Assembly (NCBI GenBank): GCA_039810585.1
Contig: JBDHXF010000009.1
Coordinates: 1 to 64,000 of the forward strand
Direction: 5' to 3'
From: JBBATK01 sp039810585
GTDB lineage: Bacteria; Bacteroidota; Ignavibacteria; Kapaibacteriales; NICIL-2
DNA length: 64,000 nucleotides
Shown: positions 18,501 to 26,283 of the stretch, in pieces
Layout: every line of letters starts with the position of its first letter
Numbering within the stretch: position 1 is the stretch's first letter
Position numbers and translations under genes: made by a program
Notes under the pieces: generated by a model
What the model saw: only the letters and a program-made list of their open reading frames with translations
The model's database searches: none
What the model was told of the DNA's origin: nothing

Positions 18501-19003
18501 CGGATCTCACATATCAGAGCTCAACAATGACGTCAACTGCCACACAAAATGTTTCGGCATGGCAAGGTGACACATTTGATTCAACGACTGTGCCAGCATC
18601 TGTTCAGTACAAGACACAACTCAGTAGCATACAACTGAATGTAAGTTTTCACTTCAATCTGGGCAGATCTCCATTTCGAATATTTTTGGGTCTGGGCCCT
18701 GGCATCGTCACAAGTTCTCGCAGCATAGACATTGCTACCTTAGGCGGAAATGCACTGTGGTATCGACCATTCGACAGCACAGTCTTGCCAACCGATCAAA
18801 GCGGAAAGGTAGTGTACCTGCGCGATGCGGATGCTACCACCAAGCTCTTTCTCTTGCGATTGCGACTAGGCTTGGAGTACGAGTTCATATTTAAGCGCTT
18901 CATCGTTACTCCTTTCGTGAGCTTCGAACCGACAGTTGTTGGTCCCTCGACGAATGCCCTAAGAGGAGGAGTTCGATTCTTGGTTCCACTGAAAGTGTTG
19001 TAG
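15536..19003 (+). CDS. VIT-VWA protein fused to a TonB-plug-like segment and an outer-membrane beta-barrel
   Basis: The 1155-aa protein starts 12 bp after the anti-sigma-like gene with GAGGG upstream. An unusually long N-region (about 55 residues) precedes a hydrophobic core and a cleavage-like site (VSAQ, residue 77). Residues about 100-235 are a VIT domain. Residues about 372-545 are a VWA domain with intact MIDAS (Asp380-x-Ser382-x-Ser384, Thr450, Asp477). Residues 755-800 contain SIRGSHASETKMLIDGQDV, which looks like the plug motif of TonB-dependent receptors. An Asn/Ser/Thr-rich linker (815-905) leads to a beta-barrel domain (about 928-1155). The neighbouring gene encodes a homologue of that barrel alone. 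The predicted product is an outer-membrane protein displaying a metal-binding adhesion module. It ends at a strong terminator. Confidence 0.87.
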   Translation: MKNNTTVKSGSFSVSAVPNSATLELRRVMRYVPQEKTSIPPPRLYNAVSLTHAFRATIVAVFSAIVILVMPDYVSAQYSSTASGPNTPEEGLHCGSPRFIVKSGDNNAFALKRTEVQANIIGVLADVQVKQVYVNSGKTPVEATYIFPASTRAAVYGMTMTVKDRVINAVVKEKQQARQVYQQAVSSGHTASLLEQLKPNVFQMSVGNIGSNDSVVVVLHYSEAIAYAEGEYEFVYPAVVGPRYASSVNAADFQAVLSSMDLPKEIPGDFSLNVSLATGVALKQVESPSHKLDIHSVNAGTNAPASMSDAKSITSLSPQMGGHDANRDFVLHYRLSGPAIESGLLLSKSNDENFFMLMVQPPRQVEIPNILPREYVFIVDVSGSMQGKPLQTAQRLMSDLLDKLRPTDRFNILCFSGSQLTMSDNSVELTPGNKERARNFLNNGFGGGGTELLPALQRAFGMNAAEGFSRNFVVITDGFVQCEPQAFDLVRKNLNKANIYAFGIGQSVNRFLMEGLARAGNAEPMIVTDMNEAPKMADKFREYIEAPVLTHISVDFGKLDAYDVDPISIPDVSAKRPIIVFGKWKGEASGLVSLHGTAANGAYDVNIDLSAEPIRPENSALRYLWARNRIRLIQDGAANGWGYATPMTTANKQAITDLGLKYNLLTDYTSFVAVDSVISVAKQDAQLKAPQSVDSVAFKKEPEVQQGYYNTTGGTGSAMANTLPKMSRQKIAIPQASPQQSGSADANSIADKKVPGQLVTSGALNTAGGVSIRGSHASETKMLIDGQDVSDTISGGLGTAATSTGDMKYAPTAAKPAQTNIANQTTSNTNTSNASNSAANASNAHNVGTENTSSSNSSTPVTSVVGGASANTSYVPQVSNTQADIGVTRSNASSSYGSTTGGVINEAIDGGDGGGEESPLCVVSHRKPLYVGPVIDGSSSTWLASNDAAFSIRDNNFKSRDLKGSGFGAGFSAEYLLGDARTARSAFIADLTYQSSTMTSTATQNVSAWQGDTFDSTTVPASVQYKTQLSSIQLNVSFHFNLGRSPFRIFLGLGPGIVTSSRSIDIATLGGNALWYRPFDSTVLPTDQSGKVVYLRDADATTKLFLLRLRLGLEYEFIFKRFIVTPFVSFEPTVVGPSTNALRGGVRFLVPLKVL

Positions 19004-19030
19004 AGTAAAGCCGTTCGCGGTATAATGTTG

Positions 19031-19069
19031 AAAAGGCAGATCGGCTACCGGTCTGCCTTTTTTATTTTT
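19031..19069 (+). terminator. Rho-independent terminator
   Basis: AAGGCAGATCGG / CCGGTCTGCCTT (one wobble pair, CTA loop) is followed by TTTTATTTTT. It closes the sigma/anti-sigma/VIT-VWA operon. Confidence 0.92.
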
Positions 19070-19237
19070 CAAAGTCGAAGTGACGGCGTCAGCCGGAACG
19101 TATTAAAATTCAGTTCAGAGCGTATCGGTATTGTGTTGTTCGCGAAATAAAAGCTGCGCGTGAAGACGTCTGTTTCACTCGAGCGAGTTGATGCGCAGCG
19201 TGCTATATTGCCCGTACGGTTCCATTGCTCATCTGTC

Positions 19238-20122
19238 ATGCTGACGTTATTGTATCGCAACGAATTTCCCTCGGCGGTTTTGCAGAAGCATGACCTATTC
19301 CACTGCCTTCGTCGTTGCTTTTCAGCACGGATATTTTATGGGATTGTCAGCCTGATTAGCTTCATGTCGACCTTTGTCTGTGTTCGTGCAACCGACAATG
19401 ATTCGTCGCATCGAGTGGCTCGCGTAGCGACATGGAAAATTGGCCCTTCGCTCGATTTCAGTTCGATACTGCTCAGTCATCGAGAGGTATCGGACTTCGA
19501 TCCGGCTATTCGAGGACAAGTCTTCAACCGTGCGAATCAAGTGGGTGATAATATTTCCTTGGGTCTGGTGGCAGAGGCCGGCGGGTTGTTGGGGGGACCA
19601 TTTTCCATGCTGCTGGAGTGTCGTTATGCACAGCACACTACCGCCATGCGAGACTCGCATGACGTTCAGGTATGGCGAGGGAATTTGTACGATAGTGTCA
19701 TCACGCCCGGTTCCTATGACTTTACCACCTCCTGGAAGAGTGTCGAACTGAGTGCGTCATGTTCTGCGGCGCTCTTCGACTCACACTTCGAAGTATTAGC
19801 GGGCTTGAGTGGGGAGTATTGCTATGATGTGCAGGCTTTGGACTCCGCGGTGATCGACAAAATTTATTCCTGGTACAAGCCGACGGAGACACCGCGCTTA
19901 CCCACTTCTGAATTCGGCAGTGTGGTGCAGTTGTACGATGCGGCGGTTCCCAATCCACAGCATTTCATCATGAGTCTTCACCTTGGTCTGCAGTATCGCA
20001 TCCGACTGCATCACGTGGACATCGTGCCGGGTCTTCGCTACGAGCACTCGCTCAACAGCATGTACCTTGGCGTAGGCTATCAGAAAATTGCGTTTAATTT
20101 GCGCGCCGAATGGCAATTGTAG
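19238..20122 (+). CDS. Outer-membrane beta-barrel protein, paralogue of the barrel of the VIT-VWA protein
   Basis: The product of about 294 aa has a hydrophobic segment ending near FVCVRA and then a beta-rich domain. It aligns in order with residues about 930-1155 of the preceding VIT-VWA protein: VQVWRGNLYDSVITP versus VSAWQGDTFDSTTVP, SWYKPTETPRLPTSEFGSVVQLYDA versus a LWYRPFDSTVLPTDQSGKVV block, and SLHLGLQYRI versus RLRLGLEYEF. The start is uncertain: GTG 19160 and ATG 19238 both leave an extended N-region before the hydrophobic segment, and no Shine-Dalgarno is evident. It lies after the terminator at 19031, so it is probably transcribed separately. Confidence 0.75.
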   Translation: MLTLLYRNEFPSAVLQKHDLFHCLRRCFSARIFYGIVSLISFMSTFVCVRATDNDSSHRVARVATWKIGPSLDFSSILLSHREVSDFDPAIRGQVFNRANQVGDNISLGLVAEAGGLLGGPFSMLLECRYAQHTTAMRDSHDVQVWRGNLYDSVITPGSYDFTTSWKSVELSASCSAALFDSHFEVLAGLSGEYCYDVQALDSAVIDKIYSWYKPTETPRLPTSEFGSVVQLYDAAVPNPQHFIMSLHLGLQYRIRLHHVDIVPGLRYEHSLNSMYLGVGYQKIAFNLRAEWQL

Positions 20123-20187
20123 TGTTGCCGAGCGATTGGCCGCACTGCGAATGAACTTCATCAGTCATCGTGACAGTTTCATTATTC

Positions 20188-20206
20188 GTGCATGCTTCGC
20201 ATGCAC
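20188..20206 (-). repeat. Dispersed 8-bp-stem hairpin
   Basis: GTGCATGC at 20188-20195 pairs perfectly with GCATGCAC at 20199-20206 around a TTC loop. Read on the minus strand, the loop is GAA and the tail is GAATAAT. It belongs to the family also seen at 35509, 42204, 55649 and 57974. It lies 20 bp before the hydrolase start codon. Confidence 0.7.
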
Positions 20207-20225
20207 ACCGCATTGGAGCACTACC

Positions 20226-21080
20226 ATGAAACCGATATTTGTTCTACTCCTTACGTTGGTCGTTATGAACTCAGCTTTGCACTCTCAGTCGTGTTGTGGG
20301 CCGCTCGGCGCTACCGCTTCTTTTGCGTCGTTCACTCACGACAAACACTTCCGCAACGCCCACATGGAGCCGGCGCCTTTTACGCTGGCTGCGCCACGCG
20401 GCGCCATGATTCACTTCGACTGCGCCGATGGCAATACTGGTCAGGCTTACGAGCTCAAAGCGCAGAATCCTACGAACCAATGGGTGTTTGTGATCCACGA
20501 GTGGTGGGGACTGAACGATCATGTCAAGCATGATGCGGAGCAGTTGCAGCAAGACCTAGGGAATGTGAATGTGTTAGCCCTAGACCTCTATGATGGCAAA
20601 GTGGCAAGCACCCGAGATTCTGCAGCCAAATACATGTCGGAAGCGAATGAAACACGTATTCGAAGCATCATCAGCGGCGCTATTGCGCACGTTGGAGAAG
20701 AAGCGCATGTCTGTACAATTGGATGGTGCTTTGGCGGAGGATGGTCCTTGCAGGGTTCCTTGATGTTAGGCAAGCAAGCGGGTGGATGTGTGATGTACTA
20801 TGGCATGCCCGAAGCCGACGAAAAGAAACTTGCTACGTTGTCGGTACCGGTGCTCTTCATCTTTGCCAAGAAAGATGCCTGGATCAATGCCAATGTGCTG
20901 AAGTCGTTCGAAGAGCGCATGAAACGTCTGCACAAGAAGCTTAGTGTTCATAGCTATAATGCCGATCACGCCTTTGCCAATCCGAGTAATCCCATCTACG
21001 ATAAAGAGGCAACGGAAGACGCGCATAAGCATACCGTAGCATTTTTAAGGGAACAAATAGAGGCGAGTGTCAAGCACTGA
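20226..21080 (+). CDS. Exported dienelactone hydrolase family protein
   Basis: The 284-aa protein has an N-terminal signal peptide (MKPIFVLLLTLVVMNSALHS) and an alpha/beta-hydrolase domain of the dienelactone hydrolase family. The nucleophile motif is GWCFGG with Cys168. The acid is Asp217 (KKDAW) and the base is His248 (NADHAF), which completes the Cys-Asp-His triad. The HEWWGLNDHV loop is typical of the family. The substrate cannot be deduced; homologues cleave cyclic esters or act on other small esters. Export to the periplasm is inferred from the signal peptide, and two adjacent cysteines follow the likely cleavage site. ATG 20226 was chosen because upstream in-frame codons precede the signal. 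The gene ends two bases from the convergent barrel gene. Confidence 0.92.
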   Translation: MKPIFVLLLTLVVMNSALHSQSCCGPLGATASFASFTHDKHFRNAHMEPAPFTLAAPRGAMIHFDCADGNTGQAYELKAQNPTNQWVFVIHEWWGLNDHVKHDAEQLQQDLGNVNVLALDLYDGKVASTRDSAAKYMSEANETRIRSIISGAIAHVGEEAHVCTIGWCFGGGWSLQGSLMLGKQAGGCVMYYGMPEADEKKLATLSVPVLFIFAKKDAWINANVLKSFEERMKRLHKKLSVHSYNADHAFANPSNPIYDKEATEDAHKHTVAFLREQIEASVKH

Positions 21081-21082
21081 GT

Positions 21083-21802
21083 TTACCAGACGTAACTCAG
21101 ACTGAAGAGCGGATTCGATAATCCGAGGTTTTGCTCTAGACCTTTTGCGCTACCTGGATTATCAAACGAGCTGCCGCCGCTCTTCGATAAGTACTCATAG
21201 TGATCGTGAGTAGCAGCGCTGAAATACGAGAACGAGGGGGTAAATTCAACTGCGCACTCAACATGTTGTGCGATCTTGAAGTGCACACCAAATGGTAGGC
21301 CGAGTCCAATATTGTATTGCTTTGATGTATGCATTTCGGAGCTCAATGTGCTGCCGGAGGTGCTTCTCGTATCACCAGTCGTTTGCGTCATCTGATCATA
21401 ACCGGTTGAATTCACAACAAGAGCATCAACTTCGATACTAATGCTGACGCGTTCGCTAAGCGCGGCCCTCCATTGATGGCCGATATGGAGTGAAACGGTA
21501 TTTGTAGATCTCTGCTCATCAAAGTTGCTCAAAATAGACTCTGTGCCGGGATCATGGAACCAGTCCTTTACAGGCCCGTTTGCATAATATGTATTTGATA
21601 CTGACGTAATTCCCCAAATCCTCCACATGGACTTCTCGCTGCCGCAAGTATAACTAGTACCCACACCGTTCATAATAGGCGAAGTTGCGGCGATACCAAT
21701 CGAGTGAACCGTCGAATCTGCCGCAACAGATAGAAGACCAGGATTCCACGCACATCCAACGATAATAACGAAACACAGTCTACGTATTGCTCGTGCTCTC
21801 AT
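21083..21802 (-). CDS. Predicted outer-membrane beta-barrel protein
   Basis: The 239-aa protein has an N-terminal hydrophobic signal (about residues 8-28, cleavage near SVAAD). Alternating beta-strand patterns follow to an aromatic C-terminus (LFSLSYVW), as expected for Omp-type barrels. Strands such as NTVSLHIGHQWRAAL and YNIGLGLPFGVHFKI have amphipathic spacing. GGAG lies seven bases before the ATG. The stop codons of this gene and the hydrolase face each other with two bases between. No family-specific motif is recognised and the ligand is unknown. Confidence 0.75.
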   Translation of the reverse strand: MRARAIRRLCFVIIVGCAWNPGLLSVAADSTVHSIGIAATSPIMNGVGTSYTCGSEKSMWRIWGITSVSNTYYANGPVKDWFHDPGTESILSNFDEQRSTNTVSLHIGHQWRAALSERVSISIEVDALVVNSTGYDQMTQTTGDTRSTSGSTLSSEMHTSKQYNIGLGLPFGVHFKIAQHVECAVEFTPSFSYFSAATHDHYEYLSKSGGSSFDNPGSAKGLEQNLGLSNPLFSLSYVW

Positions 21803-22117
21803 CGTGACTCCGGTAGAATAAAAACTGCAGTCGCATCAATATAAAAGAGCTGCAGTTGAGGAGCCAATAAAAAGTACGCGATCTTATATACAAAACTGTG
21901 CAGCGAAGACTTTAGAGCTGTAATCGAAAGGATTCCTCAACAGTATATTTGGTGAGGCATCCGGAGAGCTGAATGCATCTACGTCGTGCTTCTATTGAAG
22001 CGCGTATTGAGTGTGCCGTCGTGAGTGGCTGAGTGAAAGGCGCAGAGTGGAAATTCAGAAAGAGATCCAAGTGATGCAGTCATTACGCTTGGTGTGTCAT
22101 ACGACTTGTATCTGTAT
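21803..22117. other. Intergenic region, no recognised element
   Basis: This gap of about 315 bp upstream of the minus-strand barrel gene and downstream of the lipoprotein gene shows only a possible promoter region near 21830-21900 (AT-rich on the minus strand). I see no RNA gene, repeat or hairpin of note. Confidence 0.4.
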
Positions 22118-22582
22118 TTATTGCGTCATATTCGCCGAAACGGTGATCATCTCCGATGAGTTTAGGGGGTTGCTCATCGTCATGTTGTTGAAACTATAGC
22201 TGTGAGCCGAGCCGGCAACTGTCACCGCAACACTGCCGCCACTCATTGCGGCGTAGGTTTTTGTTCCCTGAACCATGCTGACAACACAGTTGAGTCCGGA
22301 AGGGAGTCCTTTAGCGGCGGTGTATGTAGAAGTGCTACTCGGGTACGAGGCAAAGTCGAGAGTGAGTGTACTACCACCGGAGCTCGAGTACGCTTCAATT
22401 TCGTAGAGTCCGCTTGTCATGGATTCTTGAACGGTGGTGATTTGATAGGTCGTTCCATTGATGATAACGGACTGACTCGGAGCGAGAGGGGTCGGTTCGG
22501 TGGTGCTGTTACTCTTGCACGAAAACATCGTGAGAGTGACAAGCAATAAAGCCACGGTTTTGGCGATTTGAGGTCCATTCAT
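22118..22582 (-). CDS. Small lipoprotein (paralogue family member 3)
   Basis: The 154-aa lipoprotein has lipobox TMFSCK. Its beta domain repeats the landmarks of the lipoproteins at 11534 and 12471: SVIINGTTYQI, STYTAAKGLPSG, NCVVSMVQ, GGSVAVTVAG, and NPLNSSEMITVSANMT. It is closer to the first copy than to the second. The start at 22582 is chosen because it begins the signal peptide and has GGGAG nine bases upstream; the in-frame frame extending to 22702 lacks signal features. It has no obvious partner gene. The function is unknown. Confidence 0.85.
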   Translation of the reverse strand: MNGPQIAKTVALLLVTLTMFSCKSNSTTEPTPLAPSQSVIINGTTYQITTVQESMTSGLYEIEAYSSSGGSTLTLDFASYPSSTSTYTAAKGLPSGLNCVVSMVQGTKTYAAMSGGSVAVTVAGSAHSYSFNNMTMSNPLNSSEMITVSANMTQ

Positions 22583-22746
22583 GTAATATCTCCCTTTTAT
22601 TGTAGCACTTGTATGCAGGAGTAGGCATCCCAATTTAGGCAAAGATGCGCGCTGCCCGTTGTGTTGCAAATTACTTACAACGCAATTGCACCATCGAGAC
22701 ACATGAAAAATAAATGGAGTCTCCCGCTGTTAGGTACATTTCAATA

Positions 22747-23622
22747 TCACTTCACAAATTTATAGCGCGCCAAGGTTCGTTCGTAATTAAGAGGGTAAGC
22801 AGTGCCGTTCCCTACGGAGGCGTGTTGGGGCTCATCGTCGGCTTTATTGACGCGTCGTTCATAGCAGATAATACCATTGTCTTGCACAAACTGCATCGTG
22901 CGACTATCGAGTCGTGTTTTGGTGGAGCGACCATTCGAGGCATAGACTGCTTTGGGGTTGCCATTGCTTTGGATTTCCATCAGCCAGCGGAGAGTCGAGG
23001 TGAATTGTTCAGCTTGATCGTGACTGGATCCCACGGTTGAGATATAAAGAAGACCATCGAAGGCTACAGTGTTTGTACCGTAGAGCCAGCTGGCGTAATA
23101 TTTCTTGACTTCTTTTTGACTAAGAGAATCGAAAACCACAACGGGGATGCTGTCACTCAATGCCGTGGTTGAAGCCAGCGTCAGGCTTGCCGAGTTACAG
23201 TCGTACAACAGTCGCCACAGCATGGACGTATCTGCTTGACAGTCACAAGGAGGCGGAACGTTCGCTAGTGCCCAGATTTGATTATTCATGAAGGTCCAAT
23301 AGGTCGTATCCACAACCTGCGTGGTATTGGTATAATCAGTAAAAAAGTCGCAAAACATGTAAGCCGGATTGCCATTTCTCCCTGCACCCGGTTGGATTGC
23401 GACCAGCACCATGGAATCCTCGATAGGGTTCTTTGCGGCGATTGCGCGATCGGATTGTTCCGTCAGCGTCCTTGAAAAGATCCAATAACTTCCCGGTTTT
23501 AGCGCCGACAGCTGACTCACTACAGCGCAATCAGAAGGTGGCATATCTGTCGAGTGATTCTTACAGGAACTCAAGAAAATGACGGTTGTAGTGAAGACGA
23601 CACTGAGGAGAATAGACTTCAT
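22747..23622 (-). CDS. Lipoprotein, paralogue of the one at 23934-24764
   Basis: The 291-aa protein has a lipoprotein signal (lipobox FLSSCK). It shares an ordered set of motifs with the next lipoprotein upstream on this strand: LKPGSYWIFSRT versus MNDGSYWVYVTPT, a YWTFMNNQIWAL segment versus FWVFNDHQLWEY, a CDC/CSC pair, and WRLLYDCNSAS versus WRLLYDSEHSS. GGAG precedes the ATG. Together the two form a small tandem family of secreted beta-rich lipoproteins downstream of the second ECF sigma locus. No known domain is recognised. Confidence 0.8.
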   Translation of the reverse strand: MKSILLSVVFTTTVIFLSSCKNHSTDMPPSDCAVVSQLSALKPGSYWIFSRTLTEQSDRAIAAKNPIEDSMVLVAIQPGAGRNGNPAYMFCDFFTDYTNTTQVVDTTYWTFMNNQIWALANVPPPCDCQADTSMLWRLLYDCNSASLTLASTTALSDSIPVVVFDSLSQKEVKKYYASWLYGTNTVAFDGLLYISTVGSSHDQAEQFTSTLRWLMEIQSNGNPKAVYASNGRSTKTRLDSRTMQFVQDNGIICYERRVNKADDEPQHASVGNGTAYPLNYERTLARYKFVK

Positions 23623-23933
23623 GAAGGCGCTCCAAGGAATTGTAGGATTGTTGAAAAAGGATACTCGGTATCCATGCGAGACGTTCTACTGATACACGCC
23701 GCACAGATGCTTTGCAACGATTCGTTAACCGACTGGTATGTCATTGAAAACTGATTTATCTCTACTGCTCTCAGCGATCATCATGCGTCAAAGGCACAGA
23801 ACGAGACAACCGCAATACGCATTGCAGACCTACAGATAGTCATCCATTTCTCACCGTGTTCCTGTCTCGGAATACGAGAGTTCAAAATGTAGTGGATGTT
23901 ATCGAAGATCCGGAACACTAGATGTGTTCAACT
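23623..23933. other. Intergenic region between two paralogous lipoprotein genes
   Basis: The gap carries a short hairpin (TCTCG at 23865-23869, CGAGA at 23875-23879, GAATA loop). It has no T-run and no other feature. It presumably holds the promoter of the lipoprotein starting at 23622. Confidence 0.4.
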
Positions 23934-24764
23934 CTATTTCACGAAGTGTACTTCTTTCAGCCACAGGTTCTTCTCGTGGAAAGGCATAACAGTACCGGTT
24001 AATGCACCACGGGCAATTCGCCGATGGCTTGATAGGTGGTAAATGCCGACGACCTTTTGTGCCACGGAGCAATACGTTGAATCGAGAAGTAAGACACCTT
24101 TATCCTTGAGTTCGAAGTTTGGCGGGTTCACAGGAACGACCCTGAAGTCGAAATTAATGGCAGAGGCACAGGTGCGTGCGGCAGAGACATCGAGTGGTGA
24201 GAGACCGGCAGGGATAGTCGGCTTCGTAAACGTGTCGCAGACGGCGACATTGTCGACGTGAACCGAAGATGCAGCAGTAATAATTGTGTCACCACCGTTG
24301 TTCATCGTAACGACAGACGGCAGTGTATCGTATCGAAAGTTACTATTGGCGTTGACGATAGAGGAGTGCTCGCTGTCATACAGTAAACGCCATCTGACAG
24401 ACGGAAAGAACGGGCAGGAGCAATTCGATCGGATGTCCATCGAAAATGAGATATTATACTCCCACAGTTGATGATCGTTAAATACCCAGAATAAGGTATC
24501 AATTCTACCTTCGGATTTCAAAAGCATAATCCATGATGCCGTGCTATCCAATGATATCGAGGGATTGCGACCGACGTATCGTAAGGTGTCAAACAGTGGC
24601 TTTGTGCTGTCTGCCGTCGGAGTGACATACACCCAATAACTTCCGTCATTCATGTACTGGAATTGTGAAAACTCCGTGTCGGGAACATCGGTTGTAATCG
24701 TGTGATCTTTGCAGGAGCTCAGTATCAACGCGGCACAGCATACAATTAAAATCAGTGCTTTCAT
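23934..24764 (-). CDS. Lipoprotein downstream of the sigma/anti-sigma locus
   Basis: The 276-aa lipoprotein has lipobox LILSSCK and is a paralogue of the protein at 22747-23622 (shared GSYW, QLW, WRLLYD and paired Cys motifs). ATG 24764 begins the signal peptide MKALILIVCCAALIL; the longer in-frame extension to 24908 overlaps the anti-sigma gene and is not signal-like. It begins 40 bp downstream of the anti-sigma/barrel gene on the same strand, so it may belong to the sigma operon. Its role is unknown; a barrel-associated lipoprotein is a possible inference. Confidence 0.8.
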   Translation of the reverse strand: MKALILIVCCAALILSSCKDHTITTDVPDTEFSQFQYMNDGSYWVYVTPTADSTKPLFDTLRYVGRNPSISLDSTASWIMLLKSEGRIDTLFWVFNDHQLWEYNISFSMDIRSNCSCPFFPSVRWRLLYDSEHSSIVNANSNFRYDTLPSVVTMNNGGDTIITAASSVHVDNVAVCDTFTKPTIPAGLSPLDVSAARTCASAINFDFRVVPVNPPNFELKDKGVLLLDSTYCSVAQKVVGIYHLSSHRRIARGALTGTVMPFHEKNLWLKEVHFVK

Positions 24765-24804
24765 GGCAGATAGTTGCGAACGTGTCACAATGAACTCGAC
24801 GTTA

Positions 24805-26283
24805 TCATAGTGTATAATGGAAAGCGATATCGCAGCCAATTCTTGACGCGCGAAATTGCGTGCTTCCATTTTGTAGGTACTGAAGTCGGTAATCGGGCGA
24901 CACGGCAAGGCGAAGGGTTGGGCTAAGGGTGAATGACAATCCCGTGCTCAGACCAATTTGGGTTCCCGCATTGTTGAAGCCTGTTTGCGCACCGGCAATC
25001 CATTCGATGGTAGGGTAATCGTCGTTCGCGAGTACGGCCGTATGGTATTGCGCCGACAATCCAGCCCAATAGCGTGAGCTCTCCAGTTGGTAGTCGGTGC
25101 CATTGATCAGGTACAGCGGAAGGTACTCCGAACCTCCGATGATTCCCAGGTCCAGGTGTCCGCCTAGTTTCCAGAACAACCCAACATTCCAATCCTTCAG
25201 AGTCGGATCGTTTTGAAGAGTGCCGGAAGCGCCGGCAGCATTTGAACTTCTCACGAATACTCCGCCGAAAGCAACACGTGCATAGTCGGGTAGCAGGTTC
25301 AGTGTGGAGCGTGAAACATCGGATGACATAAACAAAGGGTTGTCTATACCAGCGGTCTTCAGCAACTCCGAATTGCTTGTCTTTAGAGCTGCAGATTGCG
25401 ACGAATACTGCGCAATGCGAATACTCTGTACGTCCTCGCCGCCGTCAGGGTTGAGTTCGGCGACAGATGATGAGTTATCTGCATCAGCGTGTGAAGATTT
25501 TTCGACCTGAGTGTCATTCGTTAGGAATGCAGTCGCTCCATTGGCCGGAGTTGTGTGTGTGGCCAAGGAGCTACGACTGTGTATTCCTGCTTTTGAGGAT
25601 GAATGCGGGAGACGGCGACTTATGCTCAGCTTGTTTGTGCGAGATAGTTCAGACCTTGAACTACTCAGGTTATACTGATTCGAACCGGCGCTGTTGCCAG
25701 CAGTGCTAAGGGATGAGGCTACACCAGGCGCATGCCCACGATGAGACGGAGCATCCGATTTAACGTCGGATTGTACGGCATCCGGAACCTGCATCGAACG
25801 CGTGGCCGATTCAGTCGGAGATGCGGTTGACGCAGCGCCACGAGCCGTGCCCTCGACCGGTGATTGCGAGTTAGCGAATGCATCTGTCTCGGAAGCTTGC
25901 CGTGTATTCTTGGCATCCGAATGGAAGACTGACCAACCAAGACCAAGACCGATGCCTGTGCAACATAAAGCCACAATGAGGAGTTTTTGAAAGGTCGAGA
26001 TACCGGCCACTATGGATGCGACGGTGGTGCTGACACTTGCAGCTGTCGGTGTTTCCGTCTGCAGACCAACGAAAGCCGCAACGCTTTGTTTGAGGTCCTC
26101 GGGCGGTGTATAGGAGGCAGCGGCTTTTTGCAGGACGCTCTGCAAACGCAGTGCTCGCTGAAGGTCATCCTGCAACTCCGGATGTTCACGCATGGCCTCA
26201 AACAGCACGCGAGATTCTGTTTCCGAACACTGCCCATCCACAAAGTTCTGGATAAGATTATCAAACTCTGAATTGCTTTTCAC
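24805..26283 (-). CDS. Anti-sigma factor with TM helix, long linker and C-terminal outer-membrane beta-barrel (Dma-like)
   Basis: The 492-aa protein overlaps the upstream ECF sigma gene by four bases (GTGA), which suggests translational coupling. Residues 1-75 form a helical cytoplasmic domain (FVDGQCSETESRVLFEAM, EHPELQDDLQ) like anti-sigma N-termini. A TM helix lies at about 98-120. Residues 121-310 are a Ser/Thr/Ala-rich, probably disordered linker. Residues about 335-492 form amphipathic strands (WNVGLFWKLGGHLDLGIIGG, LSTGLSFTLSPTLRLAV) and end IAFHYTL, as expected for an 8-strand barrel. This order matches dual membrane-spanning anti-sigma factors (Dma) described in Bacteroides. The inferred role is to sense the outer membrane and release the sigma factor. 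No protease gene is adjacent. Confidence 0.82.
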   Translation of the reverse strand: MKSNSEFDNLIQNFVDGQCSETESRVLFEAMREHPELQDDLQRALRLQSVLQKAAASYTPPEDLKQSVAAFVGLQTETPTAASVSTTVASIVAGISTFQKLLIVALCCTGIGLGLGWSVFHSDAKNTRQASETDAFANSQSPVEGTARGAASTASPTESATRSMQVPDAVQSDVKSDAPSHRGHAPGVASSLSTAGNSAGSNQYNLSSSRSELSRTNKLSISRRLPHSSSKAGIHSRSSLATHTTPANGATAFLTNDTQVEKSSHADADNSSSVAELNPDGGEDVQSIRIAQYSSQSAALKTSNSELLKTAGIDNPLFMSSDVSRSTLNLLPDYARVAFGGVFVRSSNAAGASGTLQNDPTLKDWNVGLFWKLGGHLDLGIIGGSEYLPLYLINGTDYQLESSRYWAGLSAQYHTAVLANDDYPTIEWIAGAQTGFNNAGTQIGLSTGLSFTLSPTLRLAVSPDYRLQYLQNGSTQFRASRIGCDIAFHYTL

